This document shows positions 1-7,565 of a stretch of DNA of 64,000 nt, piece after piece. Source of the DNA: Thalassovita sp. GTDB taxonomy: Bacteria; Pseudomonadota; Alphaproteobacteria; Rhodobacterales; Rhodobacteraceae. A program made the translations under genes and the position numbers. Within the stretch, counting starts at the first letter, position 1; the number at the start of each line of letters is the position of its first letter. Under the pieces are notes generated by a model. It saw nothing but the letters and a program-made list of their open reading frames with translations. It did not search any database and was not told the DNA's origin. Where the stretch lies: contig NZ_OY829290.1 in the NCBI RefSeq assembly GCF_963691685.1, positions 1,984,001 to 2,048,000 on the forward strand. The letters are read 5' to 3'.

Positions 1-7
1 GCGCAAA

Positions 8-42
8 TAGAAACAGCCGCGCAATGTCTTGCGCGGCTGCCC
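8..42 (-). terminator. Rho-independent terminator of the rpsF-rpsR-rplI operon
   Basis: Read on the minus strand, an 11-bp perfect stem (CAGCCGCGCAA paired with TTGCGCGGCTG, 4-nt loop) is followed by TTTC. It starts about 20 nt past the rplI stop codon, which suits the end of this ribosomal operon. The T-run is short. Confidence 0.75.
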
Positions 43-62
43 GGGTCACAAAGGTGATCCGT

Positions 63-680
63 TTACTCTTCCGAAGTCTCTTCCGAGGCTTCTTCCGCAA
101 CCGGTGCGTCATCATCATCCGATGCAGCAGCGCCGATATCGTCAAACAGGTTGGCGATTTCGAACTCTGCTTCGGCTTCAGCTTCAGCGGCCAGTTCCTG
201 GATCGACTTGCCCGACGCCTGCAGTTCCGCCTCTTCGTCCGAACGTGCAACGTTCAGATCGATGTGGACGGTCACTTCAGGGTGCAGGACAACAGCAACA
301 GTGTGCAGACCCAGAGCTTTGATCGGCTCCAGAACAACAACCTGCTTACGGTCAACGGTGAAACCAGCTTCGGTGGCCACGTCTGCGGCGTCACGCGGGG
401 TGACCGAGCCGTAGAGGTTGCCGCCATCAGAAGCCTGACGAATCACGATGAACTGCTGGCCATCCAGCTTTTCACCCAGCGCTTCGGCTTCTTTTTTGGT
501 TTCCAGGTTGCGCGCTTCCAGCTGAGCTTTCTGCGCGTCAAACTGTGCCTTGTTGGCTTCCGATGCGGTCAGGGCTTTGCCCTGGGGCAGCAGGAAGTTA
601 CGGGCGTAACCAGGCTTCACGTCGACGATTTCACCCATCTGGCCCAGTTTGGCCACACGTTCAAGAAGGATAACTTGCAT
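63..680 (-). CDS. rplI: 50S ribosomal protein L9
   Basis: L9 binds 23S rRNA near the L1 stalk and helps keep reading-frame fidelity. The N-terminal domain is textbook: MQVILLERVAKLG followed by the GYARNFLLP signature near residues 24-32, then the long connecting helix and C-terminal domain. At 205 residues it is about 55 longer than the usual ~149. The extra part (about 150-205) is a very acidic, Ala/Glu/Asp-rich tail containing a run of four Asp. It is the last gene of the rpsF-rpsR-rplI operon, 11 nt after rpsR. The tail looks disordered; its role is unknown. Confidence 0.97.
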   Translation of the reverse strand: MQVILLERVAKLGQMGEIVDVKPGYARNFLLPQGKALTASEANKAQFDAQKAQLEARNLETKKEAEALGEKLDGQQFIVIRQASDGGNLYGSVTPRDAADVATEAGFTVDRKQVVVLEPIKALGLHTVAVVLHPEVTVHIDLNVARSDEEAELQASGKSIQELAAEAEAEAEFEIANLFDDIGAAASDDDDAPVAEEASEETSEE

Positions 681-691
681 GTGCTTTCTCC

Positions 692-919
692 TTACTTAAC
701 GGCGTAGGGCAGCAGGGCGAGGAAGCGGGCGCGCTTGATAGCACGGGCCAGTTCACGCTGCTTCTTGGCCGAAACGGCGGTGATACGCGAAGGCACGATT
801 TTGCCACGCTCGCTGATGTAGCGCTGCAGCAGTTTGGTGTCTTTGTAGTCGATTTTCGGCGCGTTGTCGCCCGAGAAGGGGCATACTTTGCGACGGCGGA
901 AAAACGGTTTGGCTGCCAT
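692..919 (-). CDS. rpsR: 30S ribosomal protein S18
   Basis: S18 pairs with S6 on the platform of the small ribosomal subunit. The 75-residue length is standard. The basic N-terminus, the KVCPF segment, the [17 protein letters not shown] core and the [20 protein letters not shown]-terminal stretch are the conserved S18 features. It lies between rpsF and rplI with short gaps (26 nt and 11 nt), the usual bacterial order, so all three are almost certainly co-transcribed. Confidence 0.98.
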
Positions 920-945
920 GATTTAGCGTCCTTTCCTAGCTGAGA

Positions 946-1302
946 TCACGAACGACGTTCGCGGCGGTCGCCACGTTCGTCACGCTTCTGCATCTGGATC
1001 GAAGGACCCTCGGCGTGCTCGTCGACCTTGATGGTCAGGACGCGCATCACGTCATCATGCAGACGCATCAGGCGTTCCATTTCCTGAACGGCCGGCGCCG
1101 GGGCGTCGGATTTCAGCAGAGCGAAGTGGCCCTTGCGGTTCTTGTTGATCTTATAGGCCATCGTCTTGACACCCCAGTATTCGCTGTCGACGACACTGCC
1201 GCCGTTGTCAGCCAGTACGGTGCCAAAATGTTCGATGAGACCTTCAGCTTGCGCGTTGGACAGATCCTGGCGCGAGATGAATACATGCTCGTAAAGCGGC
1301 AT
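946..1302 (-). CDS. rpsF: 30S ribosomal protein S6
   Basis: S6 forms the heterodimer with S18. I start it at the ATG encoding MPLYEHVFISRQDL (118 aa); on the minus strand an AGGAG box lies seven bases upstream. A longer in-frame reading to 1365 exists but adds residues unlike S6. The body has the expected EYWGVKTMAYKINKNRKGHF segment. The C-terminus is basic and Arg/Asp-rich (KRDERGDRRERRS), as in many alphaproteobacterial S6 proteins. It is the first gene of the operon; the hairpin-rich leader upstream may be autoregulatory. Confidence 0.97.
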   Translation of the reverse strand: MPLYEHVFISRQDLSNAQAEGLIEHFGTVLADNGGSVVDSEYWGVKTMAYKINKNRKGHFALLKSDAPAPAVQEMERLMRLHDDVMRVLTIKVDEHAEGPSIQMQKRDERGDRRERRS

Positions 1303-1346
1303 GTGCACTCCTGTCATTTTCAAGCGCATTTCATAGGAGGGCCTGA

Positions 1347-1399
1347 CCTTCCGCGACCCATCCACGAGAGACTGCGCGGTTCAACTAAACTGCGGAAGG
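1347..1399 (-). promoter_or_regulatory. Candidate rpsF leader hairpin (S6:S18 autoregulation?)
   Basis: On the minus strand, about 45-100 nt before rpsF, an 8-bp perfect stem (CCTTCCGC with GCGGAAGG) encloses about 37 nt containing AACCGCGC. Many bacteria carry an rpsF leader in which the S6:S18 dimer recognises a CCG bulge flanked by a hairpin. The position and the CCG fit that idea, but I cannot fold or align it here, so the function is inference. Confidence 0.35.
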
Positions 1400-1656
1400 A
1401 GCCGCCTCTTACGATGAAATGCCCATTGTTGCAAGCCTGTGTTGAGGGCCCAGTCCTTATGTAAGCATCCCATCCGTGGATCTGGGGGCCGCGATGAATT
1501 TGCCGGTGGCTTTGGCGGTGGCTTTGGCGGGGTCTTTGGCTGGGGTTTTGGTGCAGTGCGGATACCACCGGATCGTCGCCATCCCGCCCCATTTTCGCCC
1601 CAAGCTTTACCAAGATGTAAAGAGGATGGGAATGAGAGGTCAAAGGGACAGGCTTC
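1400..1656. other. Non-coding stretch with a 12-bp tandem repeat
   Basis: This lies between the rpsF leader (minus) and the membrane-protein gene (plus) and should hold divergent promoters. Positions 1505-1552 contain four tandem 12-bp units, two identical (GGTGGCTTTGGC) and two degenerate. Translations through it are Gly- or Ala/Leu-rich low-complexity sequence with no recognisable domain, so I do not call a gene. Confidence 0.5.
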
Positions 1657-2214
1657 ATGGACATGACGAGCGGACGCAAGATTGCGCAGCAGATGGCGGA
1701 TGGTGTGGTTGAACCCGTGCTGGCGATGCCGAAACGGGCAGAGGCCCTGATGGAAACCGGCCGATTTAGCCCGAGGCTAGATGCGCTGCAGCTCAGCCAG
1801 ACCCAGACCGGTTCAATCCTGCGCAGCCTGATGACCTTTTTCGGCGTGGTGCTCTGCCTGGCGGCCTTTGGCCTCTGGCTGGTGCCCGAGGCCGTGGCGA
1901 CCCCAGCCTCGCAGGTGATCCGCGCCGGTCTTACCTTCCTGTTCATCGGTGTTGGCTTCGCGCTTTATTGTCAGGGCCGCAACTCAGATGTGGCAACATC
2001 CATGGAACTGGACCTGCGTGGTGGCGAATTGCGTCAGGTCACGGTTGGTCAAACAGGCCGGGTCCAGGTTGTTGCACGCTACGCTCTCGCGGATTTGAAC
2101 TGTGTTTCAACCGGCCCAGGTGAGGTTTGCCTGCACAGCGCTGCCGGGCAAGAGCTGATCTGCCTTCATGGCGATGCAGCTTCTCAGGTATCGCGTTTCT
2201 ATTCCCTGGGCTAA
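1657..2214 (+). CDS. Small two-helix membrane protein, unknown function
   Basis: I do not recognise a family. The protein has 185 residues. A hydrophilic N-terminus of about 55 residues precedes two hydrophobic segments (about 59-80 and 88-108). The hydrophilic C-terminal part (about 110-185) looks like a small beta-rich domain ending in ISRFYSLG-like sequence and contains Cys at several positions (for example LNCVSTGPGEVCLH). An AAAGGGA element precedes the ATG; the second Met three residues in is an alternative start. It stands alone, divergent from the ribosomal operon. Probably an inner-membrane protein with a soluble C-terminal domain. Confidence 0.75.
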   Translation: MDMTSGRKIAQQMADGVVEPVLAMPKRAEALMETGRFSPRLDALQLSQTQTGSILRSLMTFFGVVLCLAAFGLWLVPEAVATPASQVIRAGLTFLFIGVGFALYCQGRNSDVATSMELDLRGGELRQVTVGQTGRVQVVARYALADLNCVSTGPGEVCLHSAAGQELICLHGDAASQVSRFYSLG

Positions 2215-2442
2215 TTCCTTAGATAAACCCCTTTCTTTACTGGCCAATTCGGCGGCTCTATCGCGGTTCTCTTGTTGCTGCATGGGCCGATTGGCAGAGA
2301 CGTGAGCGGAGTTCCGCTACAGGCGCAGATCCGTCTGTGCAATTTTGCGCAGGTCCTGTGGCGTGCTCAAGGTTGCCTCACGGCCCGGATCACGCATCTT
2401 TGCGGTATCAGATACACGCAACATGATGCGAAAGGATAATTG

Positions 2443-3021
2443 ATGAAAGCCTCCGTTTTGGCCGCAGTGGCGGCATTGAGCCTGGGCGCGTCCGCCGCCG
2501 TCGCCGCCCCCGAAGCCTATGTGCTGGACGCCAGCCACAGCCAGGTGATCTTCAGCTACAACCACCTCGGCTATTCGACCACCTGGGGCATGTTCTCGGG
2601 CTTTGAAGGTGAAATCTCCTTTGACCAGCAAGATCCCGCAGCCTCCAGCGTGTCGGTTTCCATGCCGCTGGCGTCGATGATCACCGGCTGGGACGCACGT
2701 TTTGGTCACTTCATGTCGCCTGACTTTTTCAACGCTCAAGGCGATGAGGTTGTCACCTTCACCTCCACCGCCATTGAGGTCACCGGCGAAGCCACCGCGC
2801 TGATCACCGGTGATCTGACCCTGAACGGGGTGACCAAGCCGGTGGTTCTGGATGCCAAGCTCAACCAGGTCGGCAACCATCCGATGGCCAACAAACCCTG
2901 GGCCGGGTTCGACGCAACTGCAACCCTGGTGCGCAGCGAGTTTAATCTGGGTCAGTTCGCTCCTTTCGTGAGTGATGAGGTTCAGCTGCAGATCTCGATC
3001 GAGGCGATGAAAGCCGAATAA
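2443..3021 (+). CDS. Periplasmic YceI family protein
   Basis: YceI proteins are secreted lipocalin-like barrels that bind polyisoprenoids or similar amphiphiles. Translation starts at the ATG preceded by AAAGGA (192 aa); the TTG one codon upstream is unlikely. Residues 1 to about 21 form a signal peptide ending in AVA. Then come the family hallmarks: YVLDASHSQVIFSYNHLG near the mature N-terminus, the ITGDLTLNGVTKPVVLDA segment in the middle, and the C-terminal FVSDEVQLQISIEA strand. A strong terminator follows. It is convergent with a gene that carries a second YceI domain fused to cytochrome b561. Confidence 0.93.
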   Translation: MKASVLAAVAALSLGASAAVAAPEAYVLDASHSQVIFSYNHLGYSTTWGMFSGFEGEISFDQQDPAASSVSVSMPLASMITGWDARFGHFMSPDFFNAQGDEVVTFTSTAIEVTGEATALITGDLTLNGVTKPVVLDAKLNQVGNHPMANKPWAGFDATATLVRSEFNLGQFAPFVSDEVQLQISIEAMKAE

Positions 3022-3041
3022 TCTAAAGATTCGGTTAAGCT

Positions 3042-3079
3042 AAAAAATCCCGTCCGAGTGCATCTCGGGCGGGATTTTT
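3042..3079. terminator. Bidirectional Rho-independent terminator
   Basis: A 16-bp stem (AAAAATCCCGTCCGAG paired with CTCGGGCGGGATTTTT, one T-G pair) closes a 5-nt loop. A-tract and T-tract flank it, so it can stop transcription from yceI (plus) and from the b561-YceI gene (minus), which converge here. Confidence 0.9.
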
Positions 3080-3202
3080 GTTTGGGTTCTGGTCGTGAGG
3101 TCAGCGATTAACGAAGTCTTCAGAGATATGTGATTTGCTTAGAAAAGGTCCCGGCACGTTCGGGATCCTGCGCAGATCAAAATCGGCTATTTCGCAGCGC
3201 CC

Positions 3203-4654
3203 TTATTGGCGCTGCGCTGTGAGATTAAAGGAAAGTGCAACCTCAAAACCCAAGGTCCCCTCATCAGGCACCGTGTCGCCGATGCCGAAATCCCGACGAT
3301 CCAGGGTGAAACTGCCGGACGCCGTGGCGGTGCTTTCGGCAAGGGTCAGGTCAACAGGGAAGGCAAGCGGAACGGAGGTTTCTTTGATCGTCAGCGTGCC
3401 GGTGGCGGTCAGGGTGCCGTCAACCTCGGCAAGGTCCGCCTGATAGATCGCTGTCGGGAAGGCGGCGCTGTCAAAGTAATCCGGACCCATGGCCTGCGCG
3501 CTGACGGTGCCAAGGCTGAGCGAAGCGATGTCAATCTCAACCCGGATCTCACCCATTTGGGCAGGATCGGCTTCCGGGTCGAACAGGATCTGGGCCTGCC
3601 AGATCTCAAAGTTGCCGCTCACGGCGTTGCCCAGCTGTTGGATGGTCAGGTTCAGCGCGCCTTCGGTAACCTGCCAGCTTGGCAGATCCGCGGTTGCGGT
3701 CGCGTTTTCCGTGGTCTGCACGGCGGTAGGCGCAGGATTGGTGTTTGAGGTGTCCTGAGCCACATCCCCCTGCGACGCGTTTTGTTGCAGGGCAGAGCTT
3801 GCAACGGAGGTGTTACTGTCGTTGGTGGCGACGTTTGGTTCAACCGATGCTTGCGCAGGGGCGGTGTCCCGGTGATCCTGCGCCTCGGTTGTCCAGGTGA
3901 CGCCGGCGGCGACGAGGATCACAACAGTGGCCAGGGCAGCGCTGGTTCGGGCGGTGGTCTTATGGTGTGGGGCTGGCGCAATGCTGCCGGAAGTGGTGTG
4001 GTTGGTAGATTGGCCTGCGCCTGGAGCTGTGACTGACTCTGGACCCGCTCCAGGGCCCGACTGCGCCATCGGCTGGCGGCGGTTTGGCAGCATCCGCGCA
4101 AGGGTGGTGTCACGATCAATGATCTGGTGTTTCAGCGCCCCGGCGATATGCAGGCCAAGGGACAGGACCATCACCACAACGGCGGCGAAGTGGAAGGCGG
4201 CGAACAGTTCTGACAGGGTTTCTGATTTCGGCACCATAGGCAGATCCTGGCCAAAGGGACCCCAGATCGGCGCAAAACCGGTGCTGGCGGCATGGTGGAT
4301 CCAGCCGGTCAGCGGCACCAGAACAATGGCGCCGTAAAGCAGCCAATGCACCGTTTCGGCGGCAAGGGTTTCCAGCCGGCGGTCGGGGTGCAGGGCGCGG
4401 GGTTTCGATTGGCTGAGCGCCCAAAGGATCCGCAGGAGCGCCACAAAAAACACCGCAACCCCCAGCGTTTTATGGGTGGAAAACAGCGTGGTCAGCACCT
4501 CGATCGACACAACGGGGCTGCCGGACTGCGTGGCCTCGGCCAGTTTCTTGGCGATAAAACCCATCGGGATCAGCGCAAGGATCAGCAGGGCGGTGGTCCA
4601 ATGGAGGGCCTTGGCAATGCTGCCGTAGCGGTCTGGCGAGTTGGCGAGCGGCAT
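3203..4654 (-). CDS. Cytochrome b561 - YceI fusion protein
   Basis: The protein has 483 residues and two halves. Residues 1-185 are a four-helix bacterial cytochrome b561 with candidate haem-ligating histidines at H18 (KALHW), H61 (FSTHKTLG), the ETVHW and WIHH motifs and a distal LHIAGALKH. A Pro/Ser/Thr-rich linker follows, then another hydrophobic segment (about 235-255) and a second low-complexity Thr/Ala/Asn linker. A YceI domain fills about 325-483. The second helix should place YceI on the periplasmic side. In many bacteria b561 and YceI are adjacent separate genes, so a fusion suggests they work together, perhaps with a lipophilic quinone. That substrate is inference. Confidence 0.9.
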   Translation of the reverse strand: MPLANSPDRYGSIAKALHWTTALLILALIPMGFIAKKLAEATQSGSPVVSIEVLTTLFSTHKTLGVAVFFVALLRILWALSQSKPRALHPDRRLETLAAETVHWLLYGAIVLVPLTGWIHHAASTGFAPIWGPFGQDLPMVPKSETLSELFAAFHFAAVVVMVLSLGLHIAGALKHQIIDRDTTLARMLPNRRQPMAQSGPGAGPESVTAPGAGQSTNHTTSGSIAPAPHHKTTARTSAALATVVILVAAGVTWTTEAQDHRDTAPAQASVEPNVATNDSNTSVASSALQQNASQGDVAQDTSNTNPAPTAVQTTENATATADLPSWQVTEGALNLTIQQLGNAVSGNFEIWQAQILFDPEADPAQMGEIRVEIDIASLSLGTVSAQAMGPDYFDSAAFPTAIYQADLAEVDGTLTATGTLTIKETSVPLAFPVDLTLAESTATASGSFTLDRRDFGIGDTVPDEGTLGFEVALSFNLTAQRQ

Positions 4655-4897
4655 ATCTGTCTCCGGGTCAGGGGTGTGATCCGTTAGCTAGGTCGATTTA
4701 ACGAAAGCATAAATATTTGTTCCTGCACAGATCCTCTGCACCTGTCCGCAGAAACCCGCCGGAGCGCGGGGCAGGCGCCAAATACAAGGTCTTAGCAGGG
4801 CAATTCGGGGCTGGCGCACCGGTTGCGCGCCTCTTCTCTTGTGAAGCGCGCGCGGGACGTTTACACCACGTCAAAGACAATCGTGACGAGGCCTAGA

Positions 4898-5839
4898 ATG
4901 ACCAAAGCATTTGTTTTCCCCGGCCAGGGGGCTCAGACCATCGGAATGGGCAAAGCCCTGGCCGATGCCTATCCGGCGGCGAAAGCGGTTTTTGATGAGG
5001 TGGATGCGGCGCTGGGGGAAAACCTCTCGCAGCTGATCTGGGAGGGCGATCAAGCTGATCTGACCCTGACCCAAAACGCCCAGCCGGCGCTGATGGCGAC
5101 CTCACTGGCGGCGATGAAGGCGCTGGAGGCCGAGGGCGTGGTGCTGGCGGATCAGGCGGCCTATGTCGCGGGCCATTCGCTGGGCGAATATTCGGCGCTG
5201 GCGGCGGCTGGCGCCCTGTCGATTTCGGATGCGGCGCGTTTGCTGCGCACCCGGGGCCAGGCGATGCAACAGGCCGTGCCGGTGGGCGAAGGCGCGATGG
5301 CGGCCCTGCTGGGGTTGGATTTCGAGGGCGCCAAAGCCGTCGCGGAAGAGGCTGCCATGGGCGAAGTCTGCCAGGCCGCCAATGACAACGATCCGGGCCA
5401 GGTTGTGGTCTCCGGCCATAAGGCCGCTGTGGAACGCGCGGTGGAGCTGGCCAAGGAGAAAGGCGCCAAACGCGCGGTTTTGCTGCCCGTCAGCGCCCCT
5501 TTCCATTGTCAATTGATGGAACCCGCCGCCGAGGTGATGGCCAAGGCGCTGGCTGAGGTCGACATCAACCGCCCCGTGGTGCCGGTTGTGGCCAATGTGG
5601 TTGCCGAAGCGGTTTCTGACCCGGCCACCATCCGCTCGCTGCTGGTCAATCAGGTTACCGGTTCGGTGCGCTGGCGCGAAAGCGTCGCCTGGATGGCCGG
5701 GCAGGGTGTTGATGCGATCTGGGAAGTGGGCGCGGGCAAGGCGCTGTCCGGCATGGTGCGCCGCATCGAACGCTCGATCGCCTGCACTGCGATCGGAACC
5801 CCCGAAGATGTACAAAAAGCTGTGGCATCGCTGGCCTGA
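4898..5839 (+). CDS. fabD: Malonyl-CoA:ACP transacylase FabD
   Basis: FabD moves malonyl from CoA to the acyl carrier protein, supplying the extender unit for fatty-acid synthesis in the cytoplasm. From the ATG at 4898 it has 313 residues, normal for the family. The N-terminal FPGQGAQ motif, the nucleophile elbow GHSLGEYSA (Ser94) and the downstream SAPFHC histidine are all present. The upstream in-frame extension is unlike FabD and was excluded. It begins a fab group with fabG 96 nt downstream, then acpP and fabF. Confidence 0.97.
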   Translation: MTKAFVFPGQGAQTIGMGKALADAYPAAKAVFDEVDAALGENLSQLIWEGDQADLTLTQNAQPALMATSLAAMKALEAEGVVLADQAAYVAGHSLGEYSALAAAGALSISDAARLLRTRGQAMQQAVPVGEGAMAALLGLDFEGAKAVAEEAAMGEVCQAANDNDPGQVVVSGHKAAVERAVELAKEKGAKRAVLLPVSAPFHCQLMEPAAEVMAKALAEVDINRPVVPVVANVVAEAVSDPATIRSLLVNQVTGSVRWRESVAWMAGQGVDAIWEVGAGKALSGMVRRIERSIACTAIGTPEDVQKAVASLA

Positions 5840-5935
5840 GGCCGCGACCACAGGACGGAACCGGGCGGGGCGCGCGCTTTTGCAAGCCAAAGGCGCGGCC
5901 CGCACCGCCCTTAGTGACAAGAGAGGGACTGTCAC

Positions 5936-6673
5936 ATGTTTGATTTGACTGGAAAACGCGCGCTGGTGACCGGCGCATCCGGCGGCATCGGTGGTGCCAT
6001 CGCCAAGGCGCTGCACGGTGCCGGCGCAACCGTGGGCCTGTCGGGCACCCGGGTGGAACCGCTGGAGGCGCTGGCAGCCGAACTGGGCGACAACGCCCAT
6101 GTTCTGCCCTGTAACCTCAGCGATGCGGCTGCGGTTGACACGCTGCCCAAAGACGCCATCGCGGCGATGGGTGGTCTGGACATCCTGGTTAACAACGCTG
6201 GCATCACCCGCGACCAGATCTTCATGCGCATGTCGGATGAGGAATGGCAGTCGGTGCTGGATGTGAACCTGACCTCCTCGATGCGTCTGTGTCGTGGCGT
6301 GATGCGCCCGATGATGAAGGCGCGCTGGGGCCGGATCATCAACATCTCCTCCATCGTGGGCGCCACCGGCAACCCCGGTCAGGTGAACTACGCTGCGGCC
6401 AAGGCGGGTATGGTCGGTATGACCAAATCCATCGCCTATGAGGTGGCCAGCCGTGGCATCACCGCCAACGCCGTTGCACCGGGCTTCATCGCCACCGCGA
6501 TGACCGACAAGTTGAACGATGACCAGAAAGCGGCGATCAACACCAAGATCCCCGCAGGCCGCATGGGCACCCCGGAAGAAATCGCTGCGGCGGTTCTGTA
6601 CCTGGCCAGCCCTGAGGCGGGTTATGTCACCGGCACAACGGTGCACGTCAATGGCGGCATGGCGATGCTCTGA
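5936..6673 (+). CDS. fabG: 3-oxoacyl-ACP reductase FabG
   Basis: FabG is the NADPH-dependent reductase of the fatty-acid elongation cycle, a short-chain dehydrogenase. It has 245 residues. The cofactor loop TGASGGIGGA lies at 12-21, the NNAG motif near 86-89, and the catalytic set is S139, Y152 and K156 (NYAAAKAG). The C-terminal GTTVHVNGGMAM ending is typical. A purine-rich AGAGAGGGAC precedes the ATG. It lies between fabD and acpP on the same strand. Confidence 0.97.
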   Translation: MFDLTGKRALVTGASGGIGGAIAKALHGAGATVGLSGTRVEPLEALAAELGDNAHVLPCNLSDAAAVDTLPKDAIAAMGGLDILVNNAGITRDQIFMRMSDEEWQSVLDVNLTSSMRLCRGVMRPMMKARWGRIINISSIVGATGNPGQVNYAAAKAGMVGMTKSIAYEVASRGITANAVAPGFIATAMTDKLNDDQKAAINTKIPAGRMGTPEEIAAAVLYLASPEAGYVTGTTVHVNGGMAML

Positions 6674-6935
6674 GCCGCGAGGGTTGCGCTTTGGCAGACA
6701 GACCTTAGATGGTGTGCGCGCCGATGCGCTAAATCGTTTGCCTATGCGTCACCATATGCTATAGGCCTCCCAGATTCTTCGGGGGCGGAGCGATCCGGCC
6801 CTGAAAATGTTCCAAAGCAAGTGGAACGAAATCTGCCCCGCCACCCTTGAAATGGGCGGTATTGGGCACCAACTTGGACCAGCCTTCGGGCGGGGCGACA
6901 CATCGGGCATTGGCCCAAAGGAATGAGGACAGAAA

Positions 6936-7169
6936 ATGAGCGATATCGCAGACCGCGTCAAAAAAATCGTTGTTGAGCACCTGGGTGCCGAAGAAGACAA
7001 GGTTGTTGAAAACGCCTCCTTCATCGACGATCTGGGCGCAGACAGCCTGGACACCGTTGAGCTGGTAATGGCCTTCGAAGAAGAGTTCGGCATCGAGATC
7101 CCGGACGACGCAGCCGAAACCATCCAGACCTTCGGCGACGCGGTTAAATTCATCAGCGAAGCTTCCTAA
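6936..7169 (+). CDS. acpP: Acyl carrier protein
   Basis: AcpP carries growing acyl chains on a 4'-phosphopantetheine arm. It has 77 acidic residues, with the attachment serine in the DSL motif (Ser37 in LGADSLDTVEL). The upstream gap of 262 nt from fabG probably holds its own promoter, which would suit a protein needed in large amounts. A UUCG-loop terminator follows immediately, so acpP can be made as a monocistronic message. Confidence 0.98.
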   Translation: MSDIADRVKKIVVEHLGAEEDKVVENASFIDDLGADSLDTVELVMAFEEEFGIEIPDDAAETIQTFGDAVKFISEAS

Positions 7170-7193
7170 GCGCTTCCTGAGCTGAGTTTTTCG

Positions 7194-7222
7194 AAACCCC
7201 TGCCTTCGGGCGGGGGTTTTTC
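7194..7222 (+). terminator. Rho-independent terminator of acpP
   Basis: An 11-bp stem AAACCCCTGCC / GGCGGGGGTTT with a TTCG tetraloop is followed by TTTTC, 25 nt after the acpP stop codon. Confidence 0.9.
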
Positions 7223-7565
7223 TTTGCCTGCTGTTAGTGTCTGCTAAGGCACCGATCGGCGGGGCCTCGCCGGACCAAACCGGACCAAATGCGCGGTTTC
7301 CGGGGCAGGGGGCATCACCCCCCGGGCTGGGGGGCAACCAGCCCTTTCTGCCGGGCCCACACACCACGCGACGGCCCCCGGTGTTTCAGCCAAGAACCCC
7401 CTGATATTCCTGTCTTTGTGCCGGATGCGCTGCAATCTCCGCAGGGTGTCATTTTTGCATTGGCAAGAATGGGCCAGATCACCGATACTGCCGCGCATGC
7501 ACTTGCGCCGGGGGCTTATTCCAAGCTATTGAAGGCGCAAACTGCCGAGGCAAAGGAGAGCAGAT
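7223..7565 (+). other. Gene-free interval before fabF
   Basis: This 343-nt interval contains GC-rich inverted stretches around 7310-7375 (CCCC and GGGG runs) and ends in an AAAGGAGAG ribosome binding site for fabF. It presumably holds the fabF-mltG promoter. I see no convincing gene, and no promoter I would defend. Confidence 0.4.

Noticed and set aside
1439..1712. Gly-rich or Ala/Leu-rich small proteins across the 12-bp repeat
   Set aside because: Low-complexity translations of a tandem repeat with no ribosome binding site that stands out and no domain.
5102..6646. 514-residue reading frame antisense to fabD and fabG
   Set aside because: Shadow of two intact, well-recognised genes; composition (His, Arg, Gly, Gln) is typical of antisense high-GC DNA.
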